NCBI GenBank assembly: GCA_964578605.1
Contig: CAZODO010000002.1
Coordinates: 58,491 to 122,490, forward strand
Direction: 5' to 3'
From: JAXMHN01 sp964578605
GTDB lineage: Bacteria > Verrucomicrobiota > Verrucomicrobiia > Limisphaerales > SIBE01
DNA length: 64,000 nucleotides
Below are positions 26,269 through 33,966 of this stretch, piece by piece. Within the stretch, counting starts at the first letter, position 1; the number at the start of each line of letters is the position of its first letter. The position numbers were made by a program, and so were the translations under genes. The notes under the pieces were generated by a model. It searched no databases and was not told the origin of the DNA. It saw nothing but the letters and a program-made list of their open reading frames with translations.

Positions 26269-27110
26269 CAGATGTCCTCGCCCAGCTTTCGGATCTGTTC
26301 GCAGGTGAACACGGGCCCGTCCACGCAGACATAGCCCACCCCAATGCAGCAATGGCCGCACTTGCCCACGCCGCATTTCATGTAACGCTCGAGGGTGGAA
26401 ACGACGTTCTTTTCCTCAAACCCGAGCGCCCGCAGGTCTTTCAGAACGAAGCGGAACATGATCGGCGGCCCACAAACGAAAGCCACTGTGTTCTCCACGG
26501 GCACTTCGACGCCGGGTTTCTTGAACAGGCTGCCCACCACACCCACGTTGCCGTCCCAACCGTCGGTGGCCCGGTCGACCGTCAAATAACACTCGACGCC
26601 GCTCGACTTCCGCCACTCCCGCAAGTTTGCCACATACATCAGGTCCTGCGGCGTCTTGGAGCCGTAGAAGATCTGGATCCGCTCGAACTTGTCCCGGTGA
26701 TGCATGGCGTAAACGATGCACGAACGGAGCGGAATCAAGCCTATCCCGCCGGCTGCGAAGACCAGGTTCTTCCCGTAGTACGACTCCATTGGGAAGCCAT
26801 TCCCGTAAGGGCCGCGCACGGCAAACAAGTCGCCGGGCTTAAGCCGGTGAAGCGCCGCGGTGCAGGCCCCCACGCGCCGGATGGTTAAGAACGTGTCCTC
26901 CTCCGTCGGGCTCGGGGGAAGCGACGCGGGGAATTCACCCAGCCCGAACAGCGACACTTGCGCGAATTGGCCCGGCCGGAAGTTCTGAAATTCGGCTTGG
27001 GCGCCCGAATCCTGAAAGTGCCAGTAGAACGTCTTGACCTCCGGGATCTCATCCACCACCCGGTCGAGCACAGCGACTTTCGGCAGGTAATAATTCTCTT
27101 CGGCGTTCAT
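26268..27110 (-). CDS. FAD/NAD(P)-binding oxidoreductase subunit (sulfhydrogenase gamma, HydG-like)
   Basis: 280 aa, ferredoxin-NADP+ reductase fold. FAD-binding region: FRPGQFAQVSLFG and a RRVG segment. Nucleotide-binding region: GGIGLIPLRSC and FVCGPPIMF. C-terminal [2Fe-2S] cluster cysteines lie in CGVGKCGHCCIGVGYVC. It matches HydG of soluble archaeal hydrogenases and AsrB-type reductases. It would let NAD(P)H exchange electrons with the complex. It overlaps the HydB-like gene by 4 bp. Confidence 0.92.
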   Translation of the reverse strand: MNAEENYYLPKVAVLDRVVDEIPEVKTFYWHFQDSGAQAEFQNFRPGQFAQVSLFGLGEFPASLPPSPTEEDTFLTIRRVGACTAALHRLKPGDLFAVRGPYGNGFPMESYYGKNLVFAAGGIGLIPLRSCIVYAMHHRDKFERIQIFYGSKTPQDLMYVANLREWRKSSGVECYLTVDRATDGWDGNVGVVGSLFKKPGVEVPVENTVAFVCGPPIMFRFVLKDLRALGFEEKNVVSTLERYMKCGVGKCGHCCIGVGYVCVDGPVFTCEQIRKLGEDI

Positions 27111-28195
27111 ACCGGTTGCGGCGTCATTTTATCGGTCTCGGCCGCGGCCCGCCGGATCATCTCCACGACGGTGGGCATCCCGACGTCCCCATGGCAAACG
27201 GCCACGCAACGTCCGCATCCCACACACGCCATCGACAGTTCACGCTGGATGAAATAATGCGCCAGCTTGCGGAAGAAGCGGCGGTTGCGCCGGTCGTGCA
27301 CCGCCTTGCGCGGATTGAACCCGCCCGCCATCCGCGTGAAGCCGCCCAGCGCGCACGAATCCCAGATGCGCACGCGCTCGAACTCCGTTTCCGAGATCTG
27401 CCGGTCTGTGACCGTAAAGCAGGTGCAGGCCGGACAGACATAGGTGCATCCGCCGCATTCGAGGCAGCGGTTGCCAATCTCCTCCCAGGTCTTCTCGGGC
27501 ACGCGCCCTTCCGACACGTATTTGACCGCGCCCGTGAACCAGCAGGTATGGGTCTTGAACGCTTTCCGGACCTCGCCAAGCACGGCGCGGCGCTTCTCCA
27601 CGTGGGCGGGCGTGCCCTTCTTGAAGATAGGGCTCTTGAACATCGCCTCGCCCGCAGGCGAACCCGCCACCGCCATAAATTCGTCGCCCAGATCGATCAG
27701 TTGCAGATCGAAATGGTCGCGCGCCGCCGGGCCACTATCCGAGCAGACGCAAAAACATTCGTCGCCCACGTCCCGGTCCGGGTCGGTGCAAACGACGTTT
27801 ACAAGAAACAGGTTCTTGCGCCGTTTCCCGTAATAAACATCCCGGAACTGCTGGCTGAGGAAGAACCGGTCCAAGTGATAGATGCCCGCCACATCGCACG
27901 AACGAATGCCAAAGATGGCGCGTTTCGGCTCCTCGTAAACCGGCCGAATGTCCATCTGCCCATCGTTCCGTTTGAACCGGAGCATGCGTTCGATATGGGG
28001 AAAGACAAAGCGCTTGGGCGGGTAAGCCGGGTTCGGCAGATGGATCTGGATCTGATCGCGGTTCGCGTCCGTGACCGTATCAAAGAAGGTGTCGCGTTCC
28101 CGTTGGGCGAACGGCGCCACGACCTCGTACCCTTGCTCCTGCAACAGGTCGACAATCTTCAACACATCCGTGCGGTCAACAATCCGGGCTTTCAT
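27107..28195 (-). CDS. Iron-sulfur electron-transfer subunit (sulfhydrogenase beta, HydB/AsrA-like)
   Basis: 362 aa. It has two C-terminal [4Fe-4S] motifs, CLECGGCTYVCPACTC and CVGCGRCVAVCHGD, preceded by a HydB/AsrA-type domain with FGIRSCDVAGIYHLDRFF and CFCVCSDSGPA. It normally pairs with HydG to connect NAD(P)H to the hydrogenase cluster chain. It overlaps the molybdoenzyme gene by 4 bp (ATGA), implying tight translational coupling. Confidence 0.92.
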   Translation of the reverse strand: MKARIVDRTDVLKIVDLLQEQGYEVVAPFAQRERDTFFDTVTDANRDQIQIHLPNPAYPPKRFVFPHIERMLRFKRNDGQMDIRPVYEEPKRAIFGIRSCDVAGIYHLDRFFLSQQFRDVYYGKRRKNLFLVNVVCTDPDRDVGDECFCVCSDSGPAARDHFDLQLIDLGDEFMAVAGSPAGEAMFKSPIFKKGTPAHVEKRRAVLGEVRKAFKTHTCWFTGAVKYVSEGRVPEKTWEEIGNRCLECGGCTYVCPACTCFTVTDRQISETEFERVRIWDSCALGGFTRMAGGFNPRKAVHDRRNRRFFRKLAHYFIQRELSMACVGCGRCVAVCHGDVGMPTVVEMIRRAAAETDKMTPQPV

Positions 28196-30219
28196 GCGCC
28201 TTCCTTCTCCACGCGGACCGATACGAGCTGGAGCCCATTTCCGTTCGTGGCCTGAATCTGTTTCTGAAGCTCCCGGACGAAGTAGGGCACGATCACGGTG
28301 CCGCGTCGCACCTCCGGAGTGATCCGCGCCGCCGCCAGGGCCGATCCGGCATCGCCGCGCAACCGGATGCGTTCGCCATCCCGGATGCCGAGCTGCTTCG
28401 CGTCGTCCGAATTGACTTCCACAAAGCCATCCGGGTAGTCCAAGAGCAGCATCCGATACTCGCGCTTGAGCGTCTCGCTATGCTGAATGAGGACGTTTCG
28501 GTGCCAGTAATAGAGCGAATGTCCGAAGATCAGCGTGAATGGGTAGGCCTCCTCTTTCACGCCGGATAGCGCAGGCTTCGTCACCGGCACGAGCTTGAAG
28601 CCTTCTTCGGGAATGCCCTCCTCGAATAGGTAAGGCGTTCCCAGCGGGCGATCCTTCGTGCACGGCCATTGACGTCCATAGTCGCGTCCCAGGTTCGCAT
28701 AGCTCGCGCCCGCATAGAACGGGACAACCGAGCCGATCTCGTCCATGACATCTGCCGCTTTCGAATACGCCCAATCCGCCCCCAACGCCCGCGCCACCCG
28801 CGCGAGTTGTTGCCAGGCGGGAACGACGCCCTGCAGCGGTTCGATGACCTTTTCCGCCAGCTGAATGCGCCTTTCGGTGTTCGTAAAGGTCACTTGCTCC
28901 TCGCCAAACGCCGAGGTGGGCAGGACGACATGCGCGAACTTGGCGGTCTCGGTCAGGAACAAATGCTGCACGACGACGAGGTCGGATTCCTCAAGAGAAC
29001 GGGCGGCATCGCCAAAGAACGCGGTGCTGACCGGGTCATATCGGCAAAGCCAGAACCCCCGGACTTTGCCCCCCGCGCGATCGGTCAGGAGACTGCGCGC
29101 GGGGCGGCCAGGTTCGACCGGCAGTTTGGTTTTCCACACCGCCTCCGCGTTCGCTCGGGCTTGTGCGTTGTTCACGAGCTGATAGCCCGGCAACCGGTCC
29201 GGCATAACCCCCATATCACAAACCCCTTGGAGATTGTTATGCTCGGTCAACGCGAAGATCCCGGCGCCTTCCTTTCCAATCTGCCCCGTCAAAAGGACCA
29301 GGTTCACGCTGGCTCGAATGATCTCGGCATCGCGTGCTTCGATGCCGGTGGAGTAAAGAATGGCTGCCGACTTCGCGCGCGCATACGCCACCGCTGCGGC
29401 TTCGATATCCGCCGCAGGGACCCCGCAGCACTCCGCCGCCGCCAGAAGGTCGTACTTGCGGATGGTCGCGAGAAAGGCGTCATACCCCCGGCAATGCCGC
29501 CTGATAAACGGCAGGTTCATCAAGCCTCGGTCGACGATCACCTTGGCCATGGCGCCATAAAGGGTGGCTTCCGTCCCCGGCTTCAACTGGAGGAACAAAT
29601 CAGCGCTTTCGGCAACGCGGTGCCGCCGGGGATCGATCACCACCAGCTTGGAGCCGGTCAGCTTCGCCCGGATGACCACCCCGGCCACGGTCGGCATCTG
29701 GCGGGCCAGGTCGAACCCGTCGACTACGATCACCTCGCTGCTGGCCAACTCACGGATGGAATTCGTCGTGGAGGGCACCCCGATCATCTCGAGCAGTACC
29801 TGGATAGAGTTGTTGCAGTAAACGCCGGTGCCATGGTCCACGTTATTTGTCCCGACAACCGCGCGGGCCAACTTCTGCAGCAGGTAAGCCTCTTCGTTCG
29901 AGCAACGGGGTGAATTCAGGAACGCGAGCGCGTCCGGGCCATGCTTGTCGCGAATCGCCTTGATCCGAGCGGCGATAAACGCAATGGCCTCTTCCCAAGG
30001 CACTTCCTCGAACCGGCCGTCTTTCTTAAGGAGAGGCGCCTTGAGGCGTTCGGGCGAACTGGCGACCTCGTGCACGTGCCATCCACGCACACAGATTCGG
30101 CCCTGGTTTGTTGGATGGGAACGGCTTGGGTATACACCCACAACCTGGTTGCCCTCGGTCTCGAGGTAAAGACCACAACCTACTCCGCAGAAAGTGCACG
30201 TCGTAAGTTTGTCAGCCAT
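28192..30219 (-). CDS. Bis-MGD molybdenum/tungsten oxidoreductase, formate dehydrogenase-like with altered active site
   Basis: 675 aa, DMSO reductase family, cytoplasmic (no Tat signal). The N-terminal [4Fe-4S] set is Cys8, 11, 15 and 43; the usual Lys after the fourth Cys is Arg45. The overall sequence follows FdhF/FdhA closely (NNVDH, HNNLQGVCDMG, PGYQ). In FdhF, Sec140-His141 lie in ARVUHGPS; the aligned segment here is TGVYCNNS, so Tyr134-Cys135 occupy that pair, unless a one-residue shift puts Cys135 on the metal. FdhF Arg333 (VRGQNN) is Thr325 (LTEHNN). The residues thought essential for formate oxidation are thus missing and the substrate is open. First gene of the hydrogenase operon. 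Confidence 0.88.
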   Translation of the reverse strand: MADKLTTCTFCGVGCGLYLETEGNQVVGVYPSRSHPTNQGRICVRGWHVHEVASSPERLKAPLLKKDGRFEEVPWEEAIAFIAARIKAIRDKHGPDALAFLNSPRCSNEEAYLLQKLARAVVGTNNVDHGTGVYCNNSIQVLLEMIGVPSTTNSIRELASSEVIVVDGFDLARQMPTVAGVVIRAKLTGSKLVVIDPRRHRVAESADLFLQLKPGTEATLYGAMAKVIVDRGLMNLPFIRRHCRGYDAFLATIRKYDLLAAAECCGVPAADIEAAAVAYARAKSAAILYSTGIEARDAEIIRASVNLVLLTGQIGKEGAGIFALTEHNNLQGVCDMGVMPDRLPGYQLVNNAQARANAEAVWKTKLPVEPGRPARSLLTDRAGGKVRGFWLCRYDPVSTAFFGDAARSLEESDLVVVQHLFLTETAKFAHVVLPTSAFGEEQVTFTNTERRIQLAEKVIEPLQGVVPAWQQLARVARALGADWAYSKAADVMDEIGSVVPFYAGASYANLGRDYGRQWPCTKDRPLGTPYLFEEGIPEEGFKLVPVTKPALSGVKEEAYPFTLIFGHSLYYWHRNVLIQHSETLKREYRMLLLDYPDGFVEVNSDDAKQLGIRDGERIRLRGDAGSALAAARITPEVRRGTVIVPYFVRELQKQIQATNGNGLQLVSVRVEKEGA

Positions 30220-30293
30220 AGTCGTGGGCGGCTGTCTTCACTCGCTGAACCCGTTCCCGGGTCACGGCTGACCGCAAAGTGCACCCTGAAAGG

Positions 30294-30312
30294 CCGAAAG
30301 TGGTCCTTTCGG
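30294..30312. promoter_or_regulatory. Inverted repeat in the hydrogenase operon leader
   Basis: CCGAAAG-TGGTC-CTTTCGG is a perfect 7-bp inverted repeat with a 5-nt spacer, 75-93 bases before the first start codon. It could be a leader RNA hairpin or a protein site; nothing decides between them. Confidence 0.4.
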
Positions 30313-30398
30313 TGTGTCCTCGCGGGCTTCAATTCGGGATTTGAACAGCTCCAGGCAACCGCCGACAAGGAAAAAGTCGAAAAAAACAAAGGGTGCCT

Positions 30399-30412
30399 TT
30401 GACAGAGATCAA
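30399..30412 (-). promoter_or_regulatory. FNR/CRP-type anaerobic box upstream of hydrogenase operon
   Basis: TTGACAGAGATCAA matches the FNR consensus TTGAT-N4-ATCAA at nine of ten specified bases. It lies about 185 bases upstream of the operon start. That suggests activation under low oxygen by an FNR-family regulator, which fits an oxygen-sensitive hydrogenase. No strong -10 is visible at the expected distance. Confidence 0.5.
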
Positions 30413-30522
30413 CTGCGATGGCGTCGTTTTGCGGCGATAAGCCAGCTGACTCTTATACCATAACAGGATCAGAAACGCTGCTTCACGGAAAAGCTCTGGA
30501 ATCCGAGGATGGATGGTTGCTC

Positions 30523-30544
30523 TTCGGAATGCTGGCTTGCAGGC
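30523..30544 (-). repeat. Dispersed repeat, degenerate copy
   Basis: These 22 bases match 10902-10923 at 19 positions; all three differences are transitions. It directly precedes the hairpin array at 30552-30715. Confidence 0.5.
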
Positions 30545-30551
30545 CCTGCGT

Positions 30552-30715
30552 TCGCTCTGCCTCCGGGGATCACCCGTAGTTCACCCGTAGATCACCCGTA
30601 GATCACCCGTAGATCACCCGTAGATCACCCGTAGATCACCCGTAGTTCACCCGTTCGTGAACGGGTGATCACCGAGTGAAGACCGAGTGACGACCGTGTT
30701 TAGACCGGAGGCAAA
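30552..30715. repeat. 11-bp-period inverted hairpin array, longest copy (element R4)
   Basis: Eight left units at 30568-30655 (GATCACCCGTA six times, GTTCACCCGTA once, innermost GTTCACCCGTT), loop CGTG (30656-30659), then AACGGGTGATC followed by diverged 11-mers ACCGAGTGAAG, ACCGAGTGACG, ACCGTGTTTAG and the edge ACCGGAGGC. The left edge GCCTCCGG is the reverse complement of CCGGAGGC on the right, so the element has short terminal inverted repeats. The right end TTTAGACCGG is shared with the elements at 54.8 and 63.5 kb, tying the sequence variants together. The remaining bases of 30220-30824 hold the operon leader and no gene. Confidence 0.92.
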
Positions 30716-30824
30716 GCCGGCGCGAGGCGGTTGCACCCCAGCTGCCCCAAGTGCGGTCAAACGGGAGTAAAGCGAGCTCAAATGAGGCTTAATGCCGTCC
30801 TTTCACCCCTTACAGAGCGGAGGG

Positions 30825-31214
30825 TCACTTAGCTTGCCTGGATGATCCATTTCCCTCGCCGCGATAAACGCAGCGGGCGGTGCAGGTTTCGGCAACGGTC
30901 ACTTCGGTCAGCAAGGGCAGCCGGGGTTTGAGCCGGTCCCAGATCCAGGCGGCAATGTTTTCGCTGGTGGGGTTCTCGAGGCCAGGCACTTCGTTCAAGA
31001 ACCGGTGATCGAGCTGTTCCCACAACGGATGGAACGTGCGGCTGATCTCGGCGTAGTCCATGACCCAACCCAGCGTGGGATCGCACTCGCCGACCACGGC
31101 AATCTCGGCTTTAAAACTATGCCCATGCAAACGACGGCACTTGTGGGAGTCGGGGAGATTCGGAAGCAAATGGGCGGCTTCGAATTGAAAGGTCTTTCGC
31201 AGTTCCATTCTCAT
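30825..31214 (-). CDS. queD: 6-pyruvoyltetrahydropterin synthase / 6-carboxytetrahydropterin synthase family (QueD-like)
   Basis: 129 aa. In queuosine synthesis QueD converts dihydroneopterin triphosphate to 6-carboxytetrahydropterin. Zinc ligands are His15 (FEAAH) and His30/His32 (LHGHSF), and catalytic Cys26 lies in KCRRLHGH. The start at 31214 (MRMELRKTFQFEAAH) is 5 bp after the luxC stop; a second ATG at 31208 is also possible. It appears to be the last gene of the luxE-luxC-queD run. No other queuosine genes are in the window. Confidence 0.9.
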   Translation of the reverse strand: MRMELRKTFQFEAAHLLPNLPDSHKCRRLHGHSFKAEIAVVGECDPTLGWVMDYAEISRTFHPLWEQLDHRFLNEVPGLENPTSENIAAWIWDRLKPRLPLLTEVTVAETCTARCVYRGEGNGSSRQAK

Positions 31215-31219
31215 AACGG

Positions 31220-32584
31220 CTACGAGCGCTCCCAGTCGGTCCACAATACCAGTTCGCCCAGCGCGGGGCGTCCGTCATGGCGCCATGCCAGTGGCGGATT
31301 CTGCATTTGACCGAGGGGGCAGATTCGCGTGACACCCCAGCGGCCGAACGCCGAGGCGATCTCCTGCGCGCGCCTTTCGTCTGAGGCGAGGCCGATTGTG
31401 GAGACACTTCCGCGCACCCAATCGGCAGCCTGCAAAGCGTCCGTGACACTGTCGACCGGCTTCACATAAATGAATCGGTGCAAGCAGGAGAGTTGGAAGA
31501 GCGGATCGGCCTCGAAGACCACCGTCCAGGCCGTGGAATCGGGGCTGGCCCAAATCCGGGTGTCGGCAAGGTGGGCGGCCCGGACATTGTAGAAGAGGCG
31601 GCGAGTGGCGATAGCGCTGGACGCCGTGCAATCCAAAGCGCCGCGGGGCTGACTCTCTTCGCACCGGGCCAGTTCATGCGCCAGCCGCTCGGCGAACTCC
31701 TCGGGCATAACGCTCCCGTGCCTTTCAACGTAGAACACATGAGGCGAAAGGCAGCCCAGTTGGTTCCAGGCAATCACATCGGCAGCCGCCCGCTCGACGA
31801 TGCGCGAGATGTCGTGGGTGGAAAACGCCTCGCGGGCGAGGTATCCGAAGCTGACGCGGTGGCCATAGCCAACGAAACGCACCCGGGGCGGGAGGCGTTG
31901 ACGGAGAGCGCCAAGCGTCTCGTCGCTGCCGGTGGCCGTCAGGCAATCGGCCTCCTGGAAGAGCGTCTCTTCGAGGTTGGCGCTGCCGCCGGGCCACTCC
32001 GCAATCTCGAGGCAGGCGCCAAGCTTCCGGTCCGCTTCATAGATTGAATGGGCAAACAGGCGCGGCAAGAACGCCGCCCCGGACGCGCACTTGACGAACT
32101 GCGCTGAGCGAACGAGCAGTCCGGCAATCACGCTCGAGAACGCCGGGATCGGGACGTTCCCGGCCGTCACGTGCGCCAGGAGCGCGGGCCCCCGGCTCAA
32201 GGCCGACCGATCGGAATCCTGTTCGCCTTTGCCTGAGCAAAAGCCGTCAAGCCGCCCGCGATGGCCCAGGTCTTGCACCATCCACTGCTCGATGTCCTCC
32301 GCGCTAAGGCGTTTGAAGAAGGTATCAAGTCCCTTGGCCAGGGTCTCCGCGGGAAACCCGGTTCGCTCCGGCGCGCCGGCCAAAGCCATTCTGCGAAAAT
32401 GGTAGTGGGGTTGCAGCCAACTTTCCGCCACCTCCGCCACCACCCGCACCAGGCTCGCCGTGGAACGGCTTACCAGGTACTGTTCGCGGTTCCGTTTGAG
32501 TGTCTGGCACGCTGCCGCGACCAGGTCGGCCGTCAGTTCAGCGTCAGGCGGAAGATCAGCCAGGAAAAAGTCGGGCAGGTTCAT
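31220..32584 (-). CDS. luxC: Acyl-CoA/acyl-protein reductase (LuxC-like)
   Basis: 454 aa, aldehyde dehydrogenase-related fatty acid reductase. In luminous bacteria LuxC reduces acyl-AMP/acyl-enzyme to a long-chain aldehyde with NADPH. The acyl-accepting cysteine lies in WNQLGCLSPHVFYVE, and HVTAGNVPIPAFSSVIAGLLVRS is a recognisable LuxC segment. The start at 32584 overlaps the luxE stop (ATGA). No luciferase (luxAB) is nearby, so the aldehyde probably goes to something other than light, for instance lipid or wax-like products. Confidence 0.9.
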   Translation of the reverse strand: MNLPDFFLADLPPDAELTADLVAAACQTLKRNREQYLVSRSTASLVRVVAEVAESWLQPHYHFRRMALAGAPERTGFPAETLAKGLDTFFKRLSAEDIEQWMVQDLGHRGRLDGFCSGKGEQDSDRSALSRGPALLAHVTAGNVPIPAFSSVIAGLLVRSAQFVKCASGAAFLPRLFAHSIYEADRKLGACLEIAEWPGGSANLEETLFQEADCLTATGSDETLGALRQRLPPRVRFVGYGHRVSFGYLAREAFSTHDISRIVERAAADVIAWNQLGCLSPHVFYVERHGSVMPEEFAERLAHELARCEESQPRGALDCTASSAIATRRLFYNVRAAHLADTRIWASPDSTAWTVVFEADPLFQLSCLHRFIYVKPVDSVTDALQAADWVRGSVSTIGLASDERRAQEIASAFGRWGVTRICPLGQMQNPPLAWRHDGRPALGELVLWTDWERS

Positions 32585-33744
32585 GCGAGTACTCCTGGCT
32601 CGTGCGCCATTAAAGAACAACCACGCAGCTCCGCCTGCGGAGCGCGCCCGGCCAGCTCAATGCCCGCCCCGCGCCTCACTGCAAGGTCCTCTGTTTGCAC
32701 AGCCATCAAGGAGTAAACGTTGGCCAGATCATACACTCGCACCAGGCCGATTTCGCCCTCCGCCGCCTCACGCCCTGTTTCAGGCGAGATGACTTGGACA
32801 CGCGCCCAGGGCGGAAACCGGAACACTCCACCATTCGCTGCCCGTGCCGATGCCGCCCCGGCAATTCGGTCGTAGGCCTGCGAAGAAAGCTCACTCATGC
32901 CGTATTCTGATAGAATGCATGACCGCGCGATTCCGAGGCGTGCACAGAGCAAGTCATGCAATTGACCTCGCTCCAGAACGCGGGAATAACCTTTGTAGCC
33001 TCCAGTCTCCATCAACCGCGAACCGGGAGGCAAGCGGAGGATCTCGCGGTGGTCCGCAAGGTAATCCAGCAGGTGAACGAAAAGAAACGCCGTGCCCAGC
33101 AGCAGGACGGGCTTCCCCTGAGAGACCGAGGACTTCAACGCTTCCGCCGCGCGTGGAAGGTCCAGCCGCCACTTGCCGCCCGGCCCCACACTGCCCAAGA
33201 ACCCCCCGCTCGCGAAGGCAAAGGCGGACCGCACCGTTTCCAGCATGTGGACCAGCGAGGATTCCGGGGCTTCGCTTCCCGGCGGAGTTAGGGCAAGGAA
33301 TTGGAGCCTCTCATCTGGCGCACTGGGCGTGGTTGGGCTGTGGTCCGGCAGGAGGTGGCGTCCAAACGAGCGCACCAAGGATGCCTCGTAGACCTGGAGG
33401 GACGCCGCGTTGTGAAAATGCCTGCTGCGCGACGTGTTCCCGGTGGTGCCGCTCGAAAGGAACACGCGAAGCCTCTCCTCTTCCGGCAAGCTCGTCAGCG
33501 CCCATTCTTTGAAGGCACGCGTCGGCATTGGGGGAATCGCACGCCAATCGGTAACCCGGCCCGGTTCGGCACCTTGGGATCGACAAAACTCGCGGTAAAC
33601 CGGGATGGACATGAACTGGAGCCCAAAAAGATCGAGAGCGAGACGGTTAAACTCGCGGTCGGCATTCGGATCGGCTTCCGGGCAGCGCTCGATGAAAGCC
33701 AGAAGGCGCTTCAAAAACGCTGAGAATGAGGGCTCGGTAGTCAC
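32581..33744 (-). CDS. luxE: Acyl-protein synthetase (LuxE-like)
   Basis: 387 aa, adenylate-forming LuxE/PaaK-related family; activates a fatty acid with ATP and passes it to LuxC. SSGTTGNTSRSRHF is the phosphate-binding loop, METGGYKGYSR and LSEYGMSELSSQAYD are LuxE signatures, and AVQTEDLA lies in the C-terminal part. The start is GTG at 33744, giving the expected length. First gene of an apparent luxE-luxC-queD operon, divergent from the kinase gene across 222 bp. Confidence 0.88.
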   Translation of the reverse strand: MTTEPSFSAFLKRLLAFIERCPEADPNADREFNRLALDLFGLQFMSIPVYREFCRSQGAEPGRVTDWRAIPPMPTRAFKEWALTSLPEEERLRVFLSSGTTGNTSRSRHFHNAASLQVYEASLVRSFGRHLLPDHSPTTPSAPDERLQFLALTPPGSEAPESSLVHMLETVRSAFAFASGGFLGSVGPGGKWRLDLPRAAEALKSSVSQGKPVLLLGTAFLFVHLLDYLADHREILRLPPGSRLMETGGYKGYSRVLERGQLHDLLCARLGIARSCILSEYGMSELSSQAYDRIAGAASARAANGGVFRFPPWARVQVISPETGREAAEGEIGLVRVYDLANVYSLMAVQTEDLAVRRGAGIELAGRAPQAELRGCSLMAHEPGVLA

Positions 33745-33966
33745 GCGGTTTTGTTTCGTAAAGCTCGCTTTGGCTGGTTTTCCGCCACAGCCAACCCGGA
33801 TAGGTTACCTGCGCTGCCTCGTTCGGCAAGCGCGAAGAACCCGGGCGCGTGGGGTCCCAATGACTGCACCTGGACGGCGCAAATCCCGCCGATGCACCGT
33901 GTAACGTTTCCCTGATTTTGCTTCTGGGGAGGGTGTGAGCAGCTTAAAACTCAACTCGTTCATAGC

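Noticed and set aside
30220..30400. Sigma-54 promoter for the hydrogenase operon
   Set aside because: GG and GC pairs occur, but not with the required -24/-12 spacing.
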